From Microplitis mediator (taxonomy: Eukaryota; Arthropoda; Insecta; Hymenoptera; Braconidae), in contig NC_079978.1 in NCBI RefSeq assembly GCF_029852145.1, positions 18,085,774-18,149,773 on the forward strand: DNA of 64,000 bases. Direction: 5' to 3'. Positions 1-12,651 of the stretch are shown piece after piece (position 1 is the first letter of the stretch; each line of letters starts with the position of its first letter). The notes under the pieces were generated by a model that ran no database searches, was not told the origin of the DNA, and saw nothing but the letters and a program-made list of their open reading frames with translations. The translations under genes and the position numbers were made by a program.

Positions 1-9
1 ATAGTCAAC

Positions 10-70
10 ATGTATACATATATATATGTGTATATATATATGTATATACACATTATGTACATATATTTAC
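10..70. repeat. AT/GTAT microsatellite
   Basis: Alternating tata/tgtata tract at the left edge of the window; no coding signal. Confidence 0.7.
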
Positions 71-887
71 AACCTAGTCAGACTGTACGGATACGTCTCA
101 CCTCTCGTGTGAGCTCACCGCCAAAGTTGTCATTTTGACTATCTTGCTCACGCAAGAGTTAATTTATTTATTAGGCATTTTCCTTACCTTCAATACTAGA
201 TGCATCACCCATTCCTGATCCTTCATCAGCTGGTAATTCCTGTTGACATTTATCCAGTTTTGCTTGGTATCGTTTTAATTTCCTCCGTATTTCATCTATC
301 GAAAGTGAATGGCTCCTCTTTTTTGAATTTTTACCCATTATATAATTATTTTTGTTTATTTTTTAAAAGAATTTTCTCTCGTGAATGTTAAAAGCGTGGT
401 TTCTCCTAACGCACAAAAAACGTTATGAGTGTCATGGCGGACAGAAAGGGATAACAGGGGAAGTTTTTATTAAGCTAAAATGTGTGGTGACTCCTAGCGG
501 ACTTAGACGGTACTACTTATTTATCTATAGTGATCATGAGAACGAGATACGAAGCATAATAAGTATTTTATACTACATTGAGTAGTTGTGGAAACTACAA
601 AGTTTTACCACATTACAGTAGTAAGCAGAACTCCTATAGTAGTAAAATATCACGCACACTGTGGCTTACGTTACTACAGTTGTCATTGCGGCGACCACAA
701 AGTGTAGTAAAATTTTTACTAGTTTGGTGTGGTAAATTCTACTCCAGCATTTTTTCCCGTGTTCGCGAAATATTATATTATTCGCAAATTTTCGAGTATT
801 TTTAATTCAGAGTTTGTTATGTTCGATATTCAAATATGAACTTAACAATTAATATACATTTTATTTAAACCATTAAATATAATTACA
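71..887. other. No recognisable gene; tagt-rich patch
   Basis: Short open frames here have no family resemblance and no splice context. Between about 570 and 760 the words gtagt, actac and gtggtaaa recur on both strands, similar in style to the word-repeat elements elsewhere, but I could not define termini. Confidence 0.4.
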
Positions 888-1091
888 CACACAAAAAAAA
901 AAATTCTCGACTGAAGGTAAATATTCTTGATTCAAGAAAATTTTTTTGGAGACCTAAATTTTCTCAGATAAAGTAGAAATCTTCTCCAACTAAGACGAAT
1001 TCTCTTGGCTCAAGAAAATCTTGACTTGGTTCCCGAAAACGTTTGTCTTCAAAAATATTTTCTTGACTCAAGATATCTGTTTTTTCTGTGC
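888..1091. mobile_element. CACACA/CACAG-ended TIR element, word cttgactcaag
   Basis: The left end reads CACACAAAAAAAA and the right end TTTTTTCTGTG, flanked on both sides by CA (a 2-bp target duplication). The interior repeats variants of the palindromic word tcttgactcaagaaa. The same word fills the elements at 29441-30194, 40898-41140 and the shoulders of 57321-61290, so these four form one family. No coding capacity. Confidence 0.65.
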
Positions 1092-3069
1092 ACGAATAGA
1101 AAAATTAGTATGAGAATTTGCTACAAATTTTTATTCAAACAGAAATTAATAATTATAAAAACCAAAATGAATTGAAAAGATCTCTTGCCAATATTAGTAT
1201 CTAGATTTTTTATGTTACTGACAGAGATGAACATACGTTGAAATTGAGCAATTGTTTCCTCCAGGTAGTTGATTTTGAATCAAAAAGTATATTATTCGTA
1301 AGTAGAATATTTTAATACACGATGTAATGGAATTCAAATCGGAAACAATAGAAAATCTAGTGATATTTCAATGATTCGCGAATTGTTCGAATTATTCGAA
1401 AATTTCCGAATTATTCGTCGAATTTCGAATAATTCGATTCAATTCGAACGATATTCGATTCGAACAATATTTGCACACCCCTAATAAATACATAATAGTT
1501 AATGGTTTATTTTCAACAATAAGAATCATTATTTTTGATAAAAATTTGATGCATGTATAATAAGGTGGTCCGTTTGGAACGACAATTTTTTTTTTCACTC
1601 TGGCAAATTACTGGGTCAAACTGGTCAACTAGTGGTGTTTTCACCTTATTTGCATATATCTAAAACTTAACTATTCAAAGATGAAATAAACGTTGGGTTA
1701 CCCTCTTTTACCCTATAGTAATTAATACATGATAAATTGAAAGGCTAAAAATAGTTAATCGGTCAACCACTGGTACATTCTAAATTATCTTTTATTTTTG
1801 ACCCGGGAGTCGTTATAAAAAATATTGTTCGACACGGATGATTAAATCGAAAAATCCGGTATATCTGTATTTTTAACACTCACCTTATGTTATATTATGA
1901 ACAAGAACGAGTGCACACATCTTTCTCGCACAAGCGAAGCGAGTAAGGTTTAAAAATTTTTTGTAACAAGAGTTCGATAACCCCAGTTGCCCAAGAATAT
2001 TCGTGTGGCCCATTTGAATAATGTAAAAAAAAAAAAAAGTTTAAGGCTCATTTGTTCCTTCCTTTTTTCCAATATTTGTTCAGAACTATTCAAGTCTAAC
2101 TTTTCTATTGATTTCCAACAGAATTTCCAATAATCCTTCTTGGTTTGTAACAGGATGTGGACCTTTCCGCTATATACGAGCTTGACATCACGGTAAACAT
2201 TTGAGTCCGTAACAGAAGAGGAAATTAAGTATCGGTCAATAGTCGTATTCACTTTTAAGTTTTTTTTTGTGTGAATTTTTGTTTGAAAAAATATTAATAA
2301 AAACAATTCATCAATTCATAACAAAGGAAAATATTTATCACAAATTTTTTTCTTTATGTGACTTTCTGACCAAATGTTAATTCATATTATTTATTATTTA
2401 ATTATATAAGAATTAAATAATTCCCAGGTAGACATCATTAGAAAATCGATAAACTTCCTGTGATGTCACTGTTTGACTTTCATAGTTTTTTAATTTTGTT
2501 TAAAGGGTTCACATTGAAATAATACAAAATTTAAAGTGAATTTAGGCATATTTTTAAATAAAACATTAAATTTAAAGTCAGTCGGTCTCCGGACAGAGAA
2601 CCGGGGTCTAAGATGTTCGTCAGCTGACTAACTGTTCTGCCTCCGCAGATCCATTACAAAAAAATTATAAATCGTCCAGGCCCGGGTCTAATGCCTCGTC
2701 ATGAGTCCAGACTACAGGCCACGTTGGTGTTCGCGAAAACCGCTTATCTGCTTTAGCTACTCTGTTAAAGAATTTTTTTTCAGAGTGACCAAAGTTTTAT
2801 TATATATCGAAAAAAAAAAGTTCTAAAATTTTTATATATAATTAAAGCCAGAACGTAACACTTATATAAATTTATCATAGTATACATTCAAAAATTTATG
2901 GTGATCTGATTTGCCCTCTTATTCTATACGTAGACCACCTACTAAATATAATGAAATTCAGAAAAGAAATGAACGTGATAAAATTTTTGAGAAAATTTTT
3001 TTAATTAAGTTATTTAAAGTCGCTACTAACTGCTAGGTCATGAGCGACTACAAGAGGTTGACAATAATG
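1092..3069. other. AT-rich noncoding stretch with element remnants
   Basis: No gene is seen. Positions 1376-1475 carry a degenerate attcgaa repeat. Around 1799-1809 lies gacccgggag, identical to the terminus of the element at 45022-46305 but without a visible partner. Around 1562 the ggtggtccgttt string resembles the GGTGGCCC termini near 17 kb. The 118-residue open frame on the minus strand (1950-2306) shows no motif. Confidence 0.45.
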
Positions 3070-3969
3070 TTAGATTTTACTATAAATATGAATTAGCTTA
3101 GTGAAGCTTATGAGTGATTTGCGTTGTTCAGTGGTCTTGAAGATGCTTTCGTAGTCCACTGGCAGTCTGGCTTGTGTCCTTTCATTCCGAAGAAGTAGGC
3201 AATCTATGATGAGGTGTTTTATGGTAAGGATCCCTCTGCAGTGTGGGCAAGTAGGTGGTTCATTTTTATCAAGCAGATAGGAGTGCGTTAGATTAGTATG
3301 TCCAATCATCAGTCTGGTCAGAATTACTTGCTCTTTTCTTGTTAATGTTTTGTCTTTGATTATAGCTTGTCTTGCTGACTGATCCAGGTTCGACCTCCTA
3401 CTAAAAAGTTTGTGAATATATTTTTTTGTGTCGGTTATTGTTGACTTGGTTGGTAGTATATTAGTTTTGTCACGCGCTCTTTTAGCTTCCATATCAGCTT
3501 TTTCGTTCCCATCAATACCTTGGTGTGAGGGTATCCAGACAAAGTTGATTAGTGAATGTCTACTCTGATGCAGGTATAAGGAAGCATGTACCCGACTAGA
3601 ATTTTTCATAAGGGCCTGACGAGGTCCTTATCGGGTTATCCTTATTTCAAATAAGGTCCCGATCAGAGTATCCTGACGAGGATCCTGATATGGATGTAAC
3701 GCTTAAGACCCATGAGGTCCTTATCGGGATTGCCTTATCAGGACCTTACCAGGATATCCTCATCACGTCCTTATCAGGATTGCCTTATTAGGTCCTTACC
3801 AGGATATCCTCATCAAATCCTCATCAGGATTACCTTATTAGTAATTATTTTTAAAAAAATATTAAATTGCAAAAAAAAATAAGAGAATTTTAATTCGATC
3901 GAGAATGTTATCTATTGTATTGAGAGCATTAATTATAGGAAGTAAACATATTTTTTATTGATGAAAAAA

Positions 3970-4040
3970 TCCCGATAACTGCTGGGCTCGAACCTGCGTC
4001 CTTTCGATTCAAAGTCCTCGATGCTATCCACTGGGCTAAC
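3970..4040 (-). repeat. tRNA-Gln-like SINE segment, copy 1
   Basis: On the minus strand: an A-box-like tagcccagtggatagc, an anticodon-arm-like gactttgaatc (TTG, Gln) and a B-box-like ggttcgagccc. Similarity to the plus-strand copy at 8566-8640 extends beyond the tRNA-like part on both sides (about 3870-4140 here), so this is a dispersed tRNA-derived repeat, not a working tRNA gene. Confidence 0.65.
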
Positions 4041-4210
4041 ATACACAAGTGATCTTGTAAGTGTAAATATAATATTCATTATGATGTCAAAGAATAACTG
4101 ATGAAAAAGTAAAAAATCTGTGCTACAATGATTGACGTGATTTTTATATAATATTCTTTTGTACTTTTTTTAATTTTTAGCCTGTAAATGAAATATTTAA
4201 AGGGATGGGA

Positions 4211-4640
4211 TAACTTTTTTTTGAATAAGGATATCCAGATAAGGTCCTGATCAGGAACTCGTCAGGTTGACCCGATGGCAAATAACTTTTTTTTTAATAG
4301 AGATATCCTGACGAGGTCCTGATCAGGAACTTGTCAGGTTGACCCGATAGCAAATAACTTTTTTTTGAATAAGGATATCCTGACGAGGCCCTGATCAGGA
4401 ACTCGTCAGGTTGACCCGATGGCAAATAACTTTTTTTTGAATAAGGATATCCTGACGAGGTCCTGATCAGGAACTCGTCAAGTTGACCTGATGGCAAATA
4501 ACTTTTTTTTTTAATAGGGATATCCTGATGAGGTCCTGATCAGGAACTCGTAAGGTTGACCCGATAGCAAATAACTTTTTTTTGAATAGGGATATCCTGA
4601 CGAGGTCCTGACAAGGAACTTGTCAGGTTTGCCCTAATAA
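4211..4640. repeat. 72-bp tandem repeat, about six units
   Basis: Units start with taactttttttt at about 4211, 4283, 4355, 4427, 4499 and 4572. Each contains tcctgatcagga and cgtcaggttgacccgat. A 67-residue open frame across it (minus strand, 4294-4497) only reflects the multiple-of-three period. Confidence 0.85.
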
Positions 4641-5039
4641 GGCAAACCTTATATTAACCTGATAAGGTCCTTATGGTACTTCAGGCAAATCAGGAAGAAA
4701 TTCTAGTCGGGATATTTTTTGGATTATAGGATCTATTGTAGAGTGGTTTTCTATGGCTTAGATAACTGATTTTGAATCACTAAATATTACTATCTCAGGT
4801 ACTGTTGGTCTATTTAGTAATTTTTCTAGCAGGTACAGTATTGCATAGGCTTCACAGGAGAACATGCTGTACGTATCAGGCAGTCTGTTCGCTATTATTT
4901 CCTCATTTGATACGATTGAATGACTTGCTTTATTATCTTTTTTAGACCCGTCTGTGTAGTACTCCTGGTGGTTCTGGTAGTTGTCCCGTATCTCAAGGAA
5001 GAGAGTCTTAAAAGTTTCCCGCGAAATTTGATCAAGAAA

Positions 5040-5930
5040 ATGTATTTCAAATAAAAAAAAAAAATTTTTTTTTCAAAAAGTGATTTAGTTCTAATAGTCG
5101 AATGCTTTATTCATTGTCTTTAAGCAATTATTATCATTGTTCTGATTTAATAAGAATATAAAATAGTTCTTGTTATATATTTTTATTTTTATAAATGAGT
5201 TACCAATTAAAAAGTTATTTGAAACTCAAATTTATTCCAAGTACGGTGAGATGTTAGGAGATTGTATCTTGAAAGACACTTTTAAAATATTTTTTTTTTC
5301 TATTGAATATTAATACTTGAGCGTTTAAATACAACCAAACTCGTAACTACTATTGAAAGATTTATAAACAACGAATAGAATAGAATACTTGAAATAAATT
5401 TCAGTGATAAAAGGTCGATGAGAAAGTATCTGACAATTTTAAATTTAACTCGACGATATTGGCTCTGTAAATTTGACGAGGTACTTCCGAAGTAACTTTG
5501 CTTTTAATTTATTTAGAAAAAATCGTGTGCTAATTTCAAGTATTCAAAAAATATCCACTATAAATATGTTTATTTTCATTTTGTTTCATTGATTCATAGC
5601 TTTTTCTAAATTCAAAGTTTAATAACGCAGAGATTTGATAAAGCTTCATATAGCTTTTCTTTTATGCAATCATCACCCATTATACATATATATTAGTATA
5701 TTACTTTCTAATAATGTATAATAGCACTTGTAAGAAAATGTATGAAAGCCTTGTATTAAAATCTGTGAAAATTGGGTTGTTTAAAAGTCTACTCATCTCG
5801 CGGGAAAAAGATTGAGCATTTAAGACTACTGAGAGTCGAGCTTTTCTGCCATTATGGGCTGAAGATTTCAAATATACATGTACAATCATTTTTTTACTCA
5901 TCAAATATAAATCCATGTGCTGAAGAATTC
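5040..5930. other. AT-rich stretch, nothing recognised
   Basis: Poly-A/T-rich noncoding sequence upstream of the truncated retrotransposon; the open frames are short and motif-free. Confidence 0.5.
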
Positions 5931-5939
5931 GCATGTCTT

Positions 5940-6250
5940 TCTGGGCACAGTTATTAGTTTTTTCGTATCACCTGCATTGAAACTGTAAATATTTCACTTT
6001 TCACTCTTCTTAACCCGGTAAAATTTTTTAAAATCTAATTTTTACTGGCCTTCCAGTATATTTATTAGAAACTAATAACATACATTTATATTTTCATATC
6101 ACCTGTATTGCAACCGCGAATTGAAAGTACAATACGGGACACGAGATAGAACACGGTTTCGTCTCTAGCTCAGGCAATCAACTTCACCCTCGCCTGAAAT
6201 CGTCTTATTTCAGGAATATTCCCTTGCCACAGAATATTTTATTATTTTCC
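5940..6250. repeat. Dispersed repeat (cacctgcattgaaa / cctgaaatcgtc)
   Basis: The phrases tatcacctgcattgaaa and caccctcgcctgaaatcgtcttatt recur, diverged, at 22360-22530 and 22780-22915, and partly near 21055. No coding signal; family unknown. Confidence 0.45.
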
Positions 6251-6333
6251 GTATGAAAAAAAAAATGTTCTCTCAATACGAACTTGTATCTAGATTGCAC
6301 CATGAAATTTAAACTTCGATACAAATATTATTT

Positions 6334-7160
6334 TTAACTTCCCGCTAAGAAAATTGAAAATTTTCAAACATTCGCATTTAATGTTCATTTTAAAATGCTA
6401 CTAACAACATTACTAAATACTACCACATTAGTGATTTTAGCGCTCAGTGTGTAAGTTTGTTTTATGTTTTTGCAGTTAAATTTAAATCGATCATCCTCTT
6501 TTCTAGATATACAATTTTTTTACACTCCTGAAGGTTTGCGATAAATGAATCAGGCTAATAGATGTTAACTGGATCCAGTAAATTGCTAAGTCGATGTCTT
6601 TGTTGTTTTATTACAATACTTCGTTAATTTTATTGTGATCCGTGGTAAAATCGCGAGGAACTGTTTTATAAATTGTAACGCTTGACAATATCTTAAATTG
6701 ATAGCTATGTTGACGATATGAGCGACTTTTGTCGAATGCATTACGACACGGAAGCGAAAAGTTCTTGACATTCGACGCGGCTTTTCAATATCTAAAAGCT
6801 GTGAGAAATTGAGCTTAATTGGTAGGGCTCGTTCAGAGATATTCCAAAAATAAAATTTTTCAAAAATGTTTTTTTTTGGATAACTTGTAATGTCTAAAGC
6901 TTTATAAGCCGCGTCGATTGCCAACTCAACCGTCTCAATCGATAATTTGTTAGAAAGATATCGTTGATGAAAGAAATATTAAAAAACTTTTTTTCGAAAA
7001 CAACGGCATACAAAAGTATTTTCGAGATCGAAGAGCTTGAAAATGTTTCTACAAAATTATTTTCGAGCTCAAGGAGAAGTTTTGGGGCTGGCCCGCAGGG
7101 TCAACCGATAGACCGATTTTTACTCTTAATCTCGATATCTTTTAATCAGGACAATTAATA
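6334..7160. repeat. TTAACTTCCCGC dispersed element, copy 1 (degenerate)
   Basis: It starts ttaacttcccgctaagaaaa and contains gccgcgtc, ggctcgttcagagatattcc and ggggctggcccgcagggtcaa. All are shared with 28990-30490, 38491-39492 (a complete copy with both ends) and 46655-46770. The short open frames here are shadows of the repeat. Confidence 0.65.
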
Positions 7161-7446
7161 TATATTGAACCACTCTTTTGACCAATTAGAACTCTCTAAA
7201 CATGAATTAGTGGAAATTTCATAAATTACGTTAGTGCAGCAGTATTCACTTCATAATCAGTGTATTTAAATAACAAATTAGTGAATTCTCACTAATAAAT
7301 TTAGTACTATAATTTTCACTAGCAAATTAGTGATTTTCACTACTGAACTAGCGATATTTTCATAATTTCTACAAGTGAAACTGTTATTCACTTCTTAATT
7401 TATGAATTTCACAATTTCATTAGTAATTTTAACTAGCAAATAATTA

Positions 7447-8391
7447 CCCGTATGAAAGAGCAATATATAAGCTTCAGTATAATTCAAAATATATGATAAA
7501 TTATATAGAATTATAAGAAGTCATATACAAAATTTTGCCAAAATATTATATGATTTTATAATTTGCAACATATATATCGGTAATATATTTTTTTTACATG
7601 CTAACTTATAAGTATTGCTTATAATATTTTATACTATACTTTAAGTTATATGATAAGATATATGACGTAATTATATGACTCACATATAATATTTATACAT
7701 GTAAATATATAATTATATAAATATATGTTAACATATAATTGTATAAATGTATGTAAATATATATTTATATAGATATATGTTTACATATATTTGCACAAAT
7801 ATATGTAAACATATATGTATTTAAATATATGATAGATTTATAGAATTAATATATAATGTAAGCTATGATATTTTTAGCATTTTTATGTAGTTACATGATA
7901 ACTACAACTATTAAAATTTTTTTTTCTACTTTATCGTACTGTTATTATTAATGAAATAATATTAAATTAGATGCATGTATCATAATTTATGTATAATAAT
8001 ATCGAAATTATGATAATATTGAAATTATAAGTTTATACATAAAACAAGAATATGATTTGAAATGTAATATCATATGTATACAATTACATATATTATAAAT
8101 TACATGGATTATAATAATATTGAATTTATAAATTAATTTATAAGATGAAACATATATTTTACGTTATAAATTAATATATAAAGCGGACATACAATTTTTG
8201 ATACAATATCACATGTATATAATTACACATATTATAAATGATATGGATTATTATAATATTAAACGTATAAATTATTATATATGATAAATCATATATTAAT
8301 CAATATTAATAATTTTGCCGCCATATATGTTCAGTTATTTACCATATATTTTTTTATATATTATCGACAGTATATGGTTTTTTCATACGGG
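7447..8391. mobile_element. CCCGTATGAAA-ended TIR element, copy 1
   Basis: The ends are CCCGTATGAAAGAGC and TTTTTTCATACGGG with TA on each side. The interior is dense atataatttata/atatatgtaaacatata words. A second copy in opposite orientation lies at 25562-26468. Confidence 0.8.
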
Positions 8392-8469
8392 TAATAATAA
8401 TTATTAATAAAAAACTTTCAAAATAAAAAAAAAATAGAAGTACAGAACAATAACATATTTATATGAAGA

Positions 8470-8690
8470 GTACGTCACTCATAACATCACGGATTATTTA
8501 TTTCTTCATCAGTTATTGTTTGGTATCATAACGTATATACTATTTACACTCACGCGATCACATGCGTAGGTCAGCGCAGTGGATAGCATCAAAGACTTTG
8601 AATCGGAAGGATGCAGGTTCGAGCCCAGCAGTCACCGGGATTTTTTCATCAATCAAAATCATGTATACTTCCTCTAAGTAATGATTCTAA
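8470..8690 (+). repeat. tRNA-Gln-like SINE, copy 2
   Basis: The tRNA-like core is 8566-8640 (gcgcagtggatagc, gactttgaatc, ggttcgagccc). The flanks before it (cttcatcagttatt) and after it (cgggattttttcatcaatc) match copy 1, showing a longer repeat unit of about 220 bp. Confidence 0.6.
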
Positions 8691-9484
8691 TATCGCGTTA
8701 CAGATGCCATAAGGGCATATACCGGCAAAAGGTCCTGGTGAAAAGCCATAAGGGCATATAAAAAATTTTTTTTCGGGAATCGACGTAGTTTTGTCCGAAA
8801 TGTGGAGAAATGCTAAAAAAAAATTTTATATGCCCTTATGGCTTCCGTGACCCACTTCGGATGCCAGAAGGGCATAGCAAAAAAATTTTTTTTCGGGAAT
8901 AGATGTATTTTCATCCGAAATGTGCAGAAATGCAAAAAAAATATTTTATATGCCCTTATGGCTCCCGGGACCCACCTCGGATGCCATAAGGGCATATAAA
9001 AAAAATTCTATTATTTTTTCTAAGTCCAAGAAAATTTTTAGTTAGGCAAAAATTTTGTTTTTGCATTTCTACACGTTTCATACAAAAGTACGTTGATTCC
9101 CGAAAAAAAATTTTTTTGCTATGCCCTTATGGCTCCCGGGACCCACCTCGGATGCCATAAGGGCATATAAAAAAAATTTTTTTTGGGAATCGTCGTACTT
9201 TTGTATGAAACGTGCAGAAATGCGAAAAAAAAATTTTCGCTTAACTAAAAATTTTCTTGGACTTAGAAAAAATAACAGAATTTTTTTTATATGCCCTTAT
9301 GGCATCCGAGGTGGGTCCCGGGAGCCATAAGGGCATATAAAAAAAATTTTTTTCGGGAATCGATGTATTTTCGTCCGAAATGTGCAGAAATGCAAAAAAA
9401 AAAATTTATATGCCCTTATGGTTCCGGGGTGCCATAAGGGCACATAACTTCTTATATGCCCTTATGGCATCTGTAACGCGATAT
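8690..9484. mobile_element. ATATCGCGTTACAG-ended TIR element, word atgcccttatggc
   Basis: Perfect inverted ends of about 30 bp begin ATATCGCGTTACAGATGCCA. Inside, the palindromic module atgccataagggcatata with the spacer tttttttcgggaatcg is repeated in alternating orientation at least seven times. No transposase. Confidence 0.85.
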
Positions 9485-9750
9485 ATTAATCACATTTCGG
9501 ATCTAATTACAAGTGTCTTATATTTTTTTTCGCAATAAAATATCCTTTTTCACCGATGAAATCAGTGGATTCTCATATTCACTTTTCAATTTAGTGGATT
9601 CTCATATTCACTTATCAAATCAGTGAATTCCAATATTCACATATCCATTTAATGAATATTCACTAATTCTGCGTGGTACAATTGTAGCATTGACAATTAG
9701 TGAATATTCACTTGAAATTAGTGAAAAATCACTAATTCATATTTAGAGAG

Positions 9751-11114
9751 AAAGGATTGTATTACAATATAAAATTTTCTGAGGCTACCTTCAGCCAGTT
9801 AGCGGTGTTTTCTTCGGCATAAGTTGCATAAAATACATCTTTTAATTTTAAAATAAATATCAACTCATTTTACGCAGGTGAATTAATAATTCTTGACGTC
9901 TTATTTCACATTGGCTCTTTTAACTTTAAAAATTGAACTGTTGAAAAGAATTTTTTCATCGGCAATCCATTATGTTTGAAAAAATTTTAATAATCGATAG
10001 TCCACTCTTTTTTTTTTTCCGGGCATTACACGCATCGCCGAACTTGAGAAGATTTCAAAACGAAAGTATTCACAGTTCTTTAGTAAAATCCACCTTCTTC
10101 GTGTACTACTTCTTTTATATTTTTTTATACTTTTACCTCACGTCTTTTTTCGCATTCAACTAGAGTACCAACATAGATAATGACTACAATTTACTTATAA
10201 GAGACTCGATTTTGTGAGATGAATTTTTCAAGAATACTGATGCATTCAGTACTAAAAAGACAATTATACTTAAGTATAACCCCTATTTATTTATAGAATA
10301 TTATTTAAAATTATAGTGATTTTAAATTACACGATAATTTTTTTATGAAATAATTTATTTCAATAGAAAAAAAAAATTTTGGAAATTAAAATAAAAATTA
10401 CGGTATAAAAAAAAATTTATTTCGTTAGTCTTTTATAAATAAAATGGAAGGTTAGAAACAATTAGGGGTACTTTTATAAAGACACGACCCCACCGATTAT
10501 TATCAAGTAAACATTCAATTCCATACATGTTACTTTGAAAAGAGTTTCAACAGCAAGTTTGTTATCGCGGATTAAAGATAAATTTACTTACCCAGGCTCT
10601 ATGTAAGCATTAATAATTTATAATCTTATAGATTAAATATAAAATGTTCTTAATTTCATTATTATTTTTGTTATTTCAAAGTTCCGTGCCGCCATACACT
10701 ATTTGCCATAATGTACTTATTTTTTAATTTATTGATTCTTAAGCCAACCACCAAAACTTAAGTAATATCTATAATGTGACATAATAGGTGATAGTTTCTT
10801 CCTGAGTGCACCAACGGACTCGTCAGTAAGGGTATATGTTGATGCACCCATGCTTTAGACTCACCTCTACTAGTACGGACCGAGGTAAAACTCGATAGTG
10901 AGCTCCACTTCGTTCCAAACTAGTAAAGGGAGATGGATACTTTCCAAACTACTTGCATCTATGTACTCGGTTAGCTGTTGCACACCCGTGTGTGGGAGTG
11001 CATAAGCACGTACTTTCCTGCTTTACAGCATTATTTAACGAAGTTCAAAAATGCCACCGTACGATCGACGGTGTGGCTCAGTGGATATAGATAAATTAAA
11101 CTGCATACAGTATA
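9751..11114. other. Noncoding stretch
   Basis: AT-rich to about 10.75 kb. 10780-11100 has a more balanced composition (tagtacggaccgaggtaaaactcg) but I recognise neither a coding frame nor an RNA there. Confidence 0.4.
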
Positions 11115-11145
11115 GGCCCAATAGCTCAACTGATAGAGCACTCAG

Positions 11146-12651
11146 CTCTCTTAATCTGAATCAGTCAATATTCACTGATTATCAGTGAATATTTACTGAT
11201 GTAAATAGTCCCAAGTATATAATTGCAAACCAGTAAAATGTTACTGATTGAATCAGTACAAATCGCTTCACTATTCTAATCCGTAAAATTGTAAGTGAAT
11301 AAATGAGTGATCGTAACAGATGTAATTAGTCATAACTACTGATTCAGTTTTTGATGCAGAGAAATAAATATTTATTGATTAATGCACATTAAAAAATACA
11401 AAAATTCATATCATGGTCATATATTAAGTGGCTGACTAAAATAGAATCTATATATGTACAAGTTTTTCGATCAAATACGTTCTCCATTCTTTAATCAAGT
11501 GGTATTTTTTTAGGCTCTACGTATTCACTGCATCCTTTTAATACATCGATTTGTTAATTTAAATTCTTCAATCCATCCTATGGGTTTTGAAAGTCAAATT
11601 CATTTAAAAAGTCTTTTACTCCAATATTATCAAGTAATTGTTTGTTAAATTATAGTTAATTTCCACCAAAAATAGTGATAAATATTTATCTGAAAATAAT
11701 AATAATATTCATTTATTTATATACATAAAATAATTAATAAGATAATTTCAGTTTATGCATTACCTGAGATGTAAATCAATTACATACACTACACGGTAAG
11801 AAATTCATGGTGTTCAACACCATGCTGGTATAGTCTCAAGACAGATCCTAAAATGTATGAGAAATATTCCAAGACAGTAATTTCACGAGTCCCAAAAGTA
11901 TGGCGTTATTTACTATACTGTATAGTACTGGAGCTATTGTATTGCTCACACGTATGCATAGCAGGCACAGCGAAACAGCATGGCCCTGAGACCCATACTA
12001 CAATGCCGAGGGCACAATGCTACTAGTTTTTCCCGCCATAATTTCTGGGATTTCAATCAATGTATACTATCGTATTACCACCAAAACTATATAGATGTCG
12101 TTAGACTAGGTTTATTGGCCAGAAGCATTGTGGATACGGCAACGCAGTATGGGCCTGACGGCCACACTAACATTGCGGCGTCCGCGCCAACTATTGCCAA
12201 TGTTACTATTCCCGCAATGGTTGAATCATCTGGGCATACAATTTTATAACTTATAAAAACCTTCGAAACCATACTGTAAGGCGTTCACGCCCATACTGGC
12301 ATAGTGATATCCGCAAAATATTTCTTACCGTGTAATACATTTCAGACTTATCTAGTCATATTCAATTAAGAAAAATAATTAAGTTTCATTAAATTATAAA
12401 TTAACTTTGTTTGTTAAAATATTTTAAGCTTACCGTAATAATAGTGTAACATAAATAATAATCTTTGATTGTAACTTGCAATCAACCTCTGTCTAACGAA
12501 CAAGCTCCCAACAAGTAGATGGCACTATTTACTGCCGTGAAGCAAAATTCACTAGTTAGCCAGTAAATTGATTCAAAGCTACTGATCTTTCAGTAAATTT
12601 TGTAACTACTGTTAAAATCAGTAACATTTTTACTGATTCAGTTAAAGAGAG
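11146..12651. mobile_element. CTCTCTTAA-ended TIR element, word aatcagt/actgatt
   Basis: The left end is CTCTCTTAATCTGAATCAG and the right end CTGATTCAGTTAAAGAGAG, flanked by AG on each side (2-bp duplication). Same terminal class as 7192-9750. The interior words are tactgattcagta and its reverse. It contains the nested element 11792-12332. Confidence 0.75.
11792..12332. mobile_element. CACGGTAAGAAAT-ended TIR element, copy 1
   Basis: Starts CACGGTAAGAAAT, ends ATTTCTTACCGTG, TA on both sides. The interior has palindromic words around tagtatggg/cccatactg. The overlapping open frames near 11980-12272 are on both strands of these repeats. A 3'-truncated copy lies at 26518-26885. Confidence 0.8.

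Larger units (their letters stand above)
3591..4712. mobile_element. CCCGACTAG-ended TIR element nested in the retrotransposon
   Basis: It begins CCCGACTAGAATTT and ends AAATTCTAGTCGGG (14-bp perfect inverted ends), flanked by TA with one extra A on the right. It splits the RNase H reading frame, which gives an independent empty-site proof of insertion. The interior is made of the word tcctgatcagga/gaggtcctga in both orientations plus a tRNA-like segment and a 72-bp tandem array. A related right end (ttctagtcgggta) occurs at 33787-33799. Confidence 0.85.
3070..5035 (-). pseudogene. Non-LTR retrotransposon ORF2 tail: RNase H plus C-terminal zinc-type motif, interrupted
   Basis: Read on the minus strand, 5035-4713 encodes the first half of a ribonuclease H domain: YYTDGSKK (first catalytic Asp), CEAYAILYLLEK (catalytic Glu) and IFSDSKSVI (second Asp). 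A stop codon directly follows SVI. A 1.1-kb element then intervenes. The frame resumes at 3590 with HASLYLHQSRHSLINF, WIPSHQGIDGNEKAD (final His/Asp region) and a C-x2-C...H-x4-C segment, CPHC...HLIIDC, near the end. Removing the insert restores IQKIHAS across the junction. RNase H followed by such a cysteine motif is typical of the C-terminus of I/R1/Jockey-type LINE ORF2. Reverse transcriptase is absent, so the copy is 5'-truncated. It is dead because of the stop and the insertion. Confidence 0.85.
7192..9750. mobile_element. CTCTCTAAA-ended TIR element hosting nested insertions
   Basis: It starts CTCTCTAAACATGAATTAGTG and ends CACTAATTCATATTTAGAGAG (one mismatch), flanked by AA on both sides. 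Its own interior (7200-7440 and 9540-9750) repeats ttagtgaa/ttcactaa. The middle is occupied by the elements at 7447-8391, 8470-8690 and 8690-9484. Confidence 0.75.

Noticed and set aside
4294..4497. Repetitive 67-residue frame
   Set aside because: The 72-bp repeat period is a multiple of three; no natural protein features.
3611..4640. CTGACGAG strings as further hammerhead cores
   Set aside because: No C-GAAA partner at the proper distance and no stem III/cleavage site; they belong to the tcctgatcagga word.
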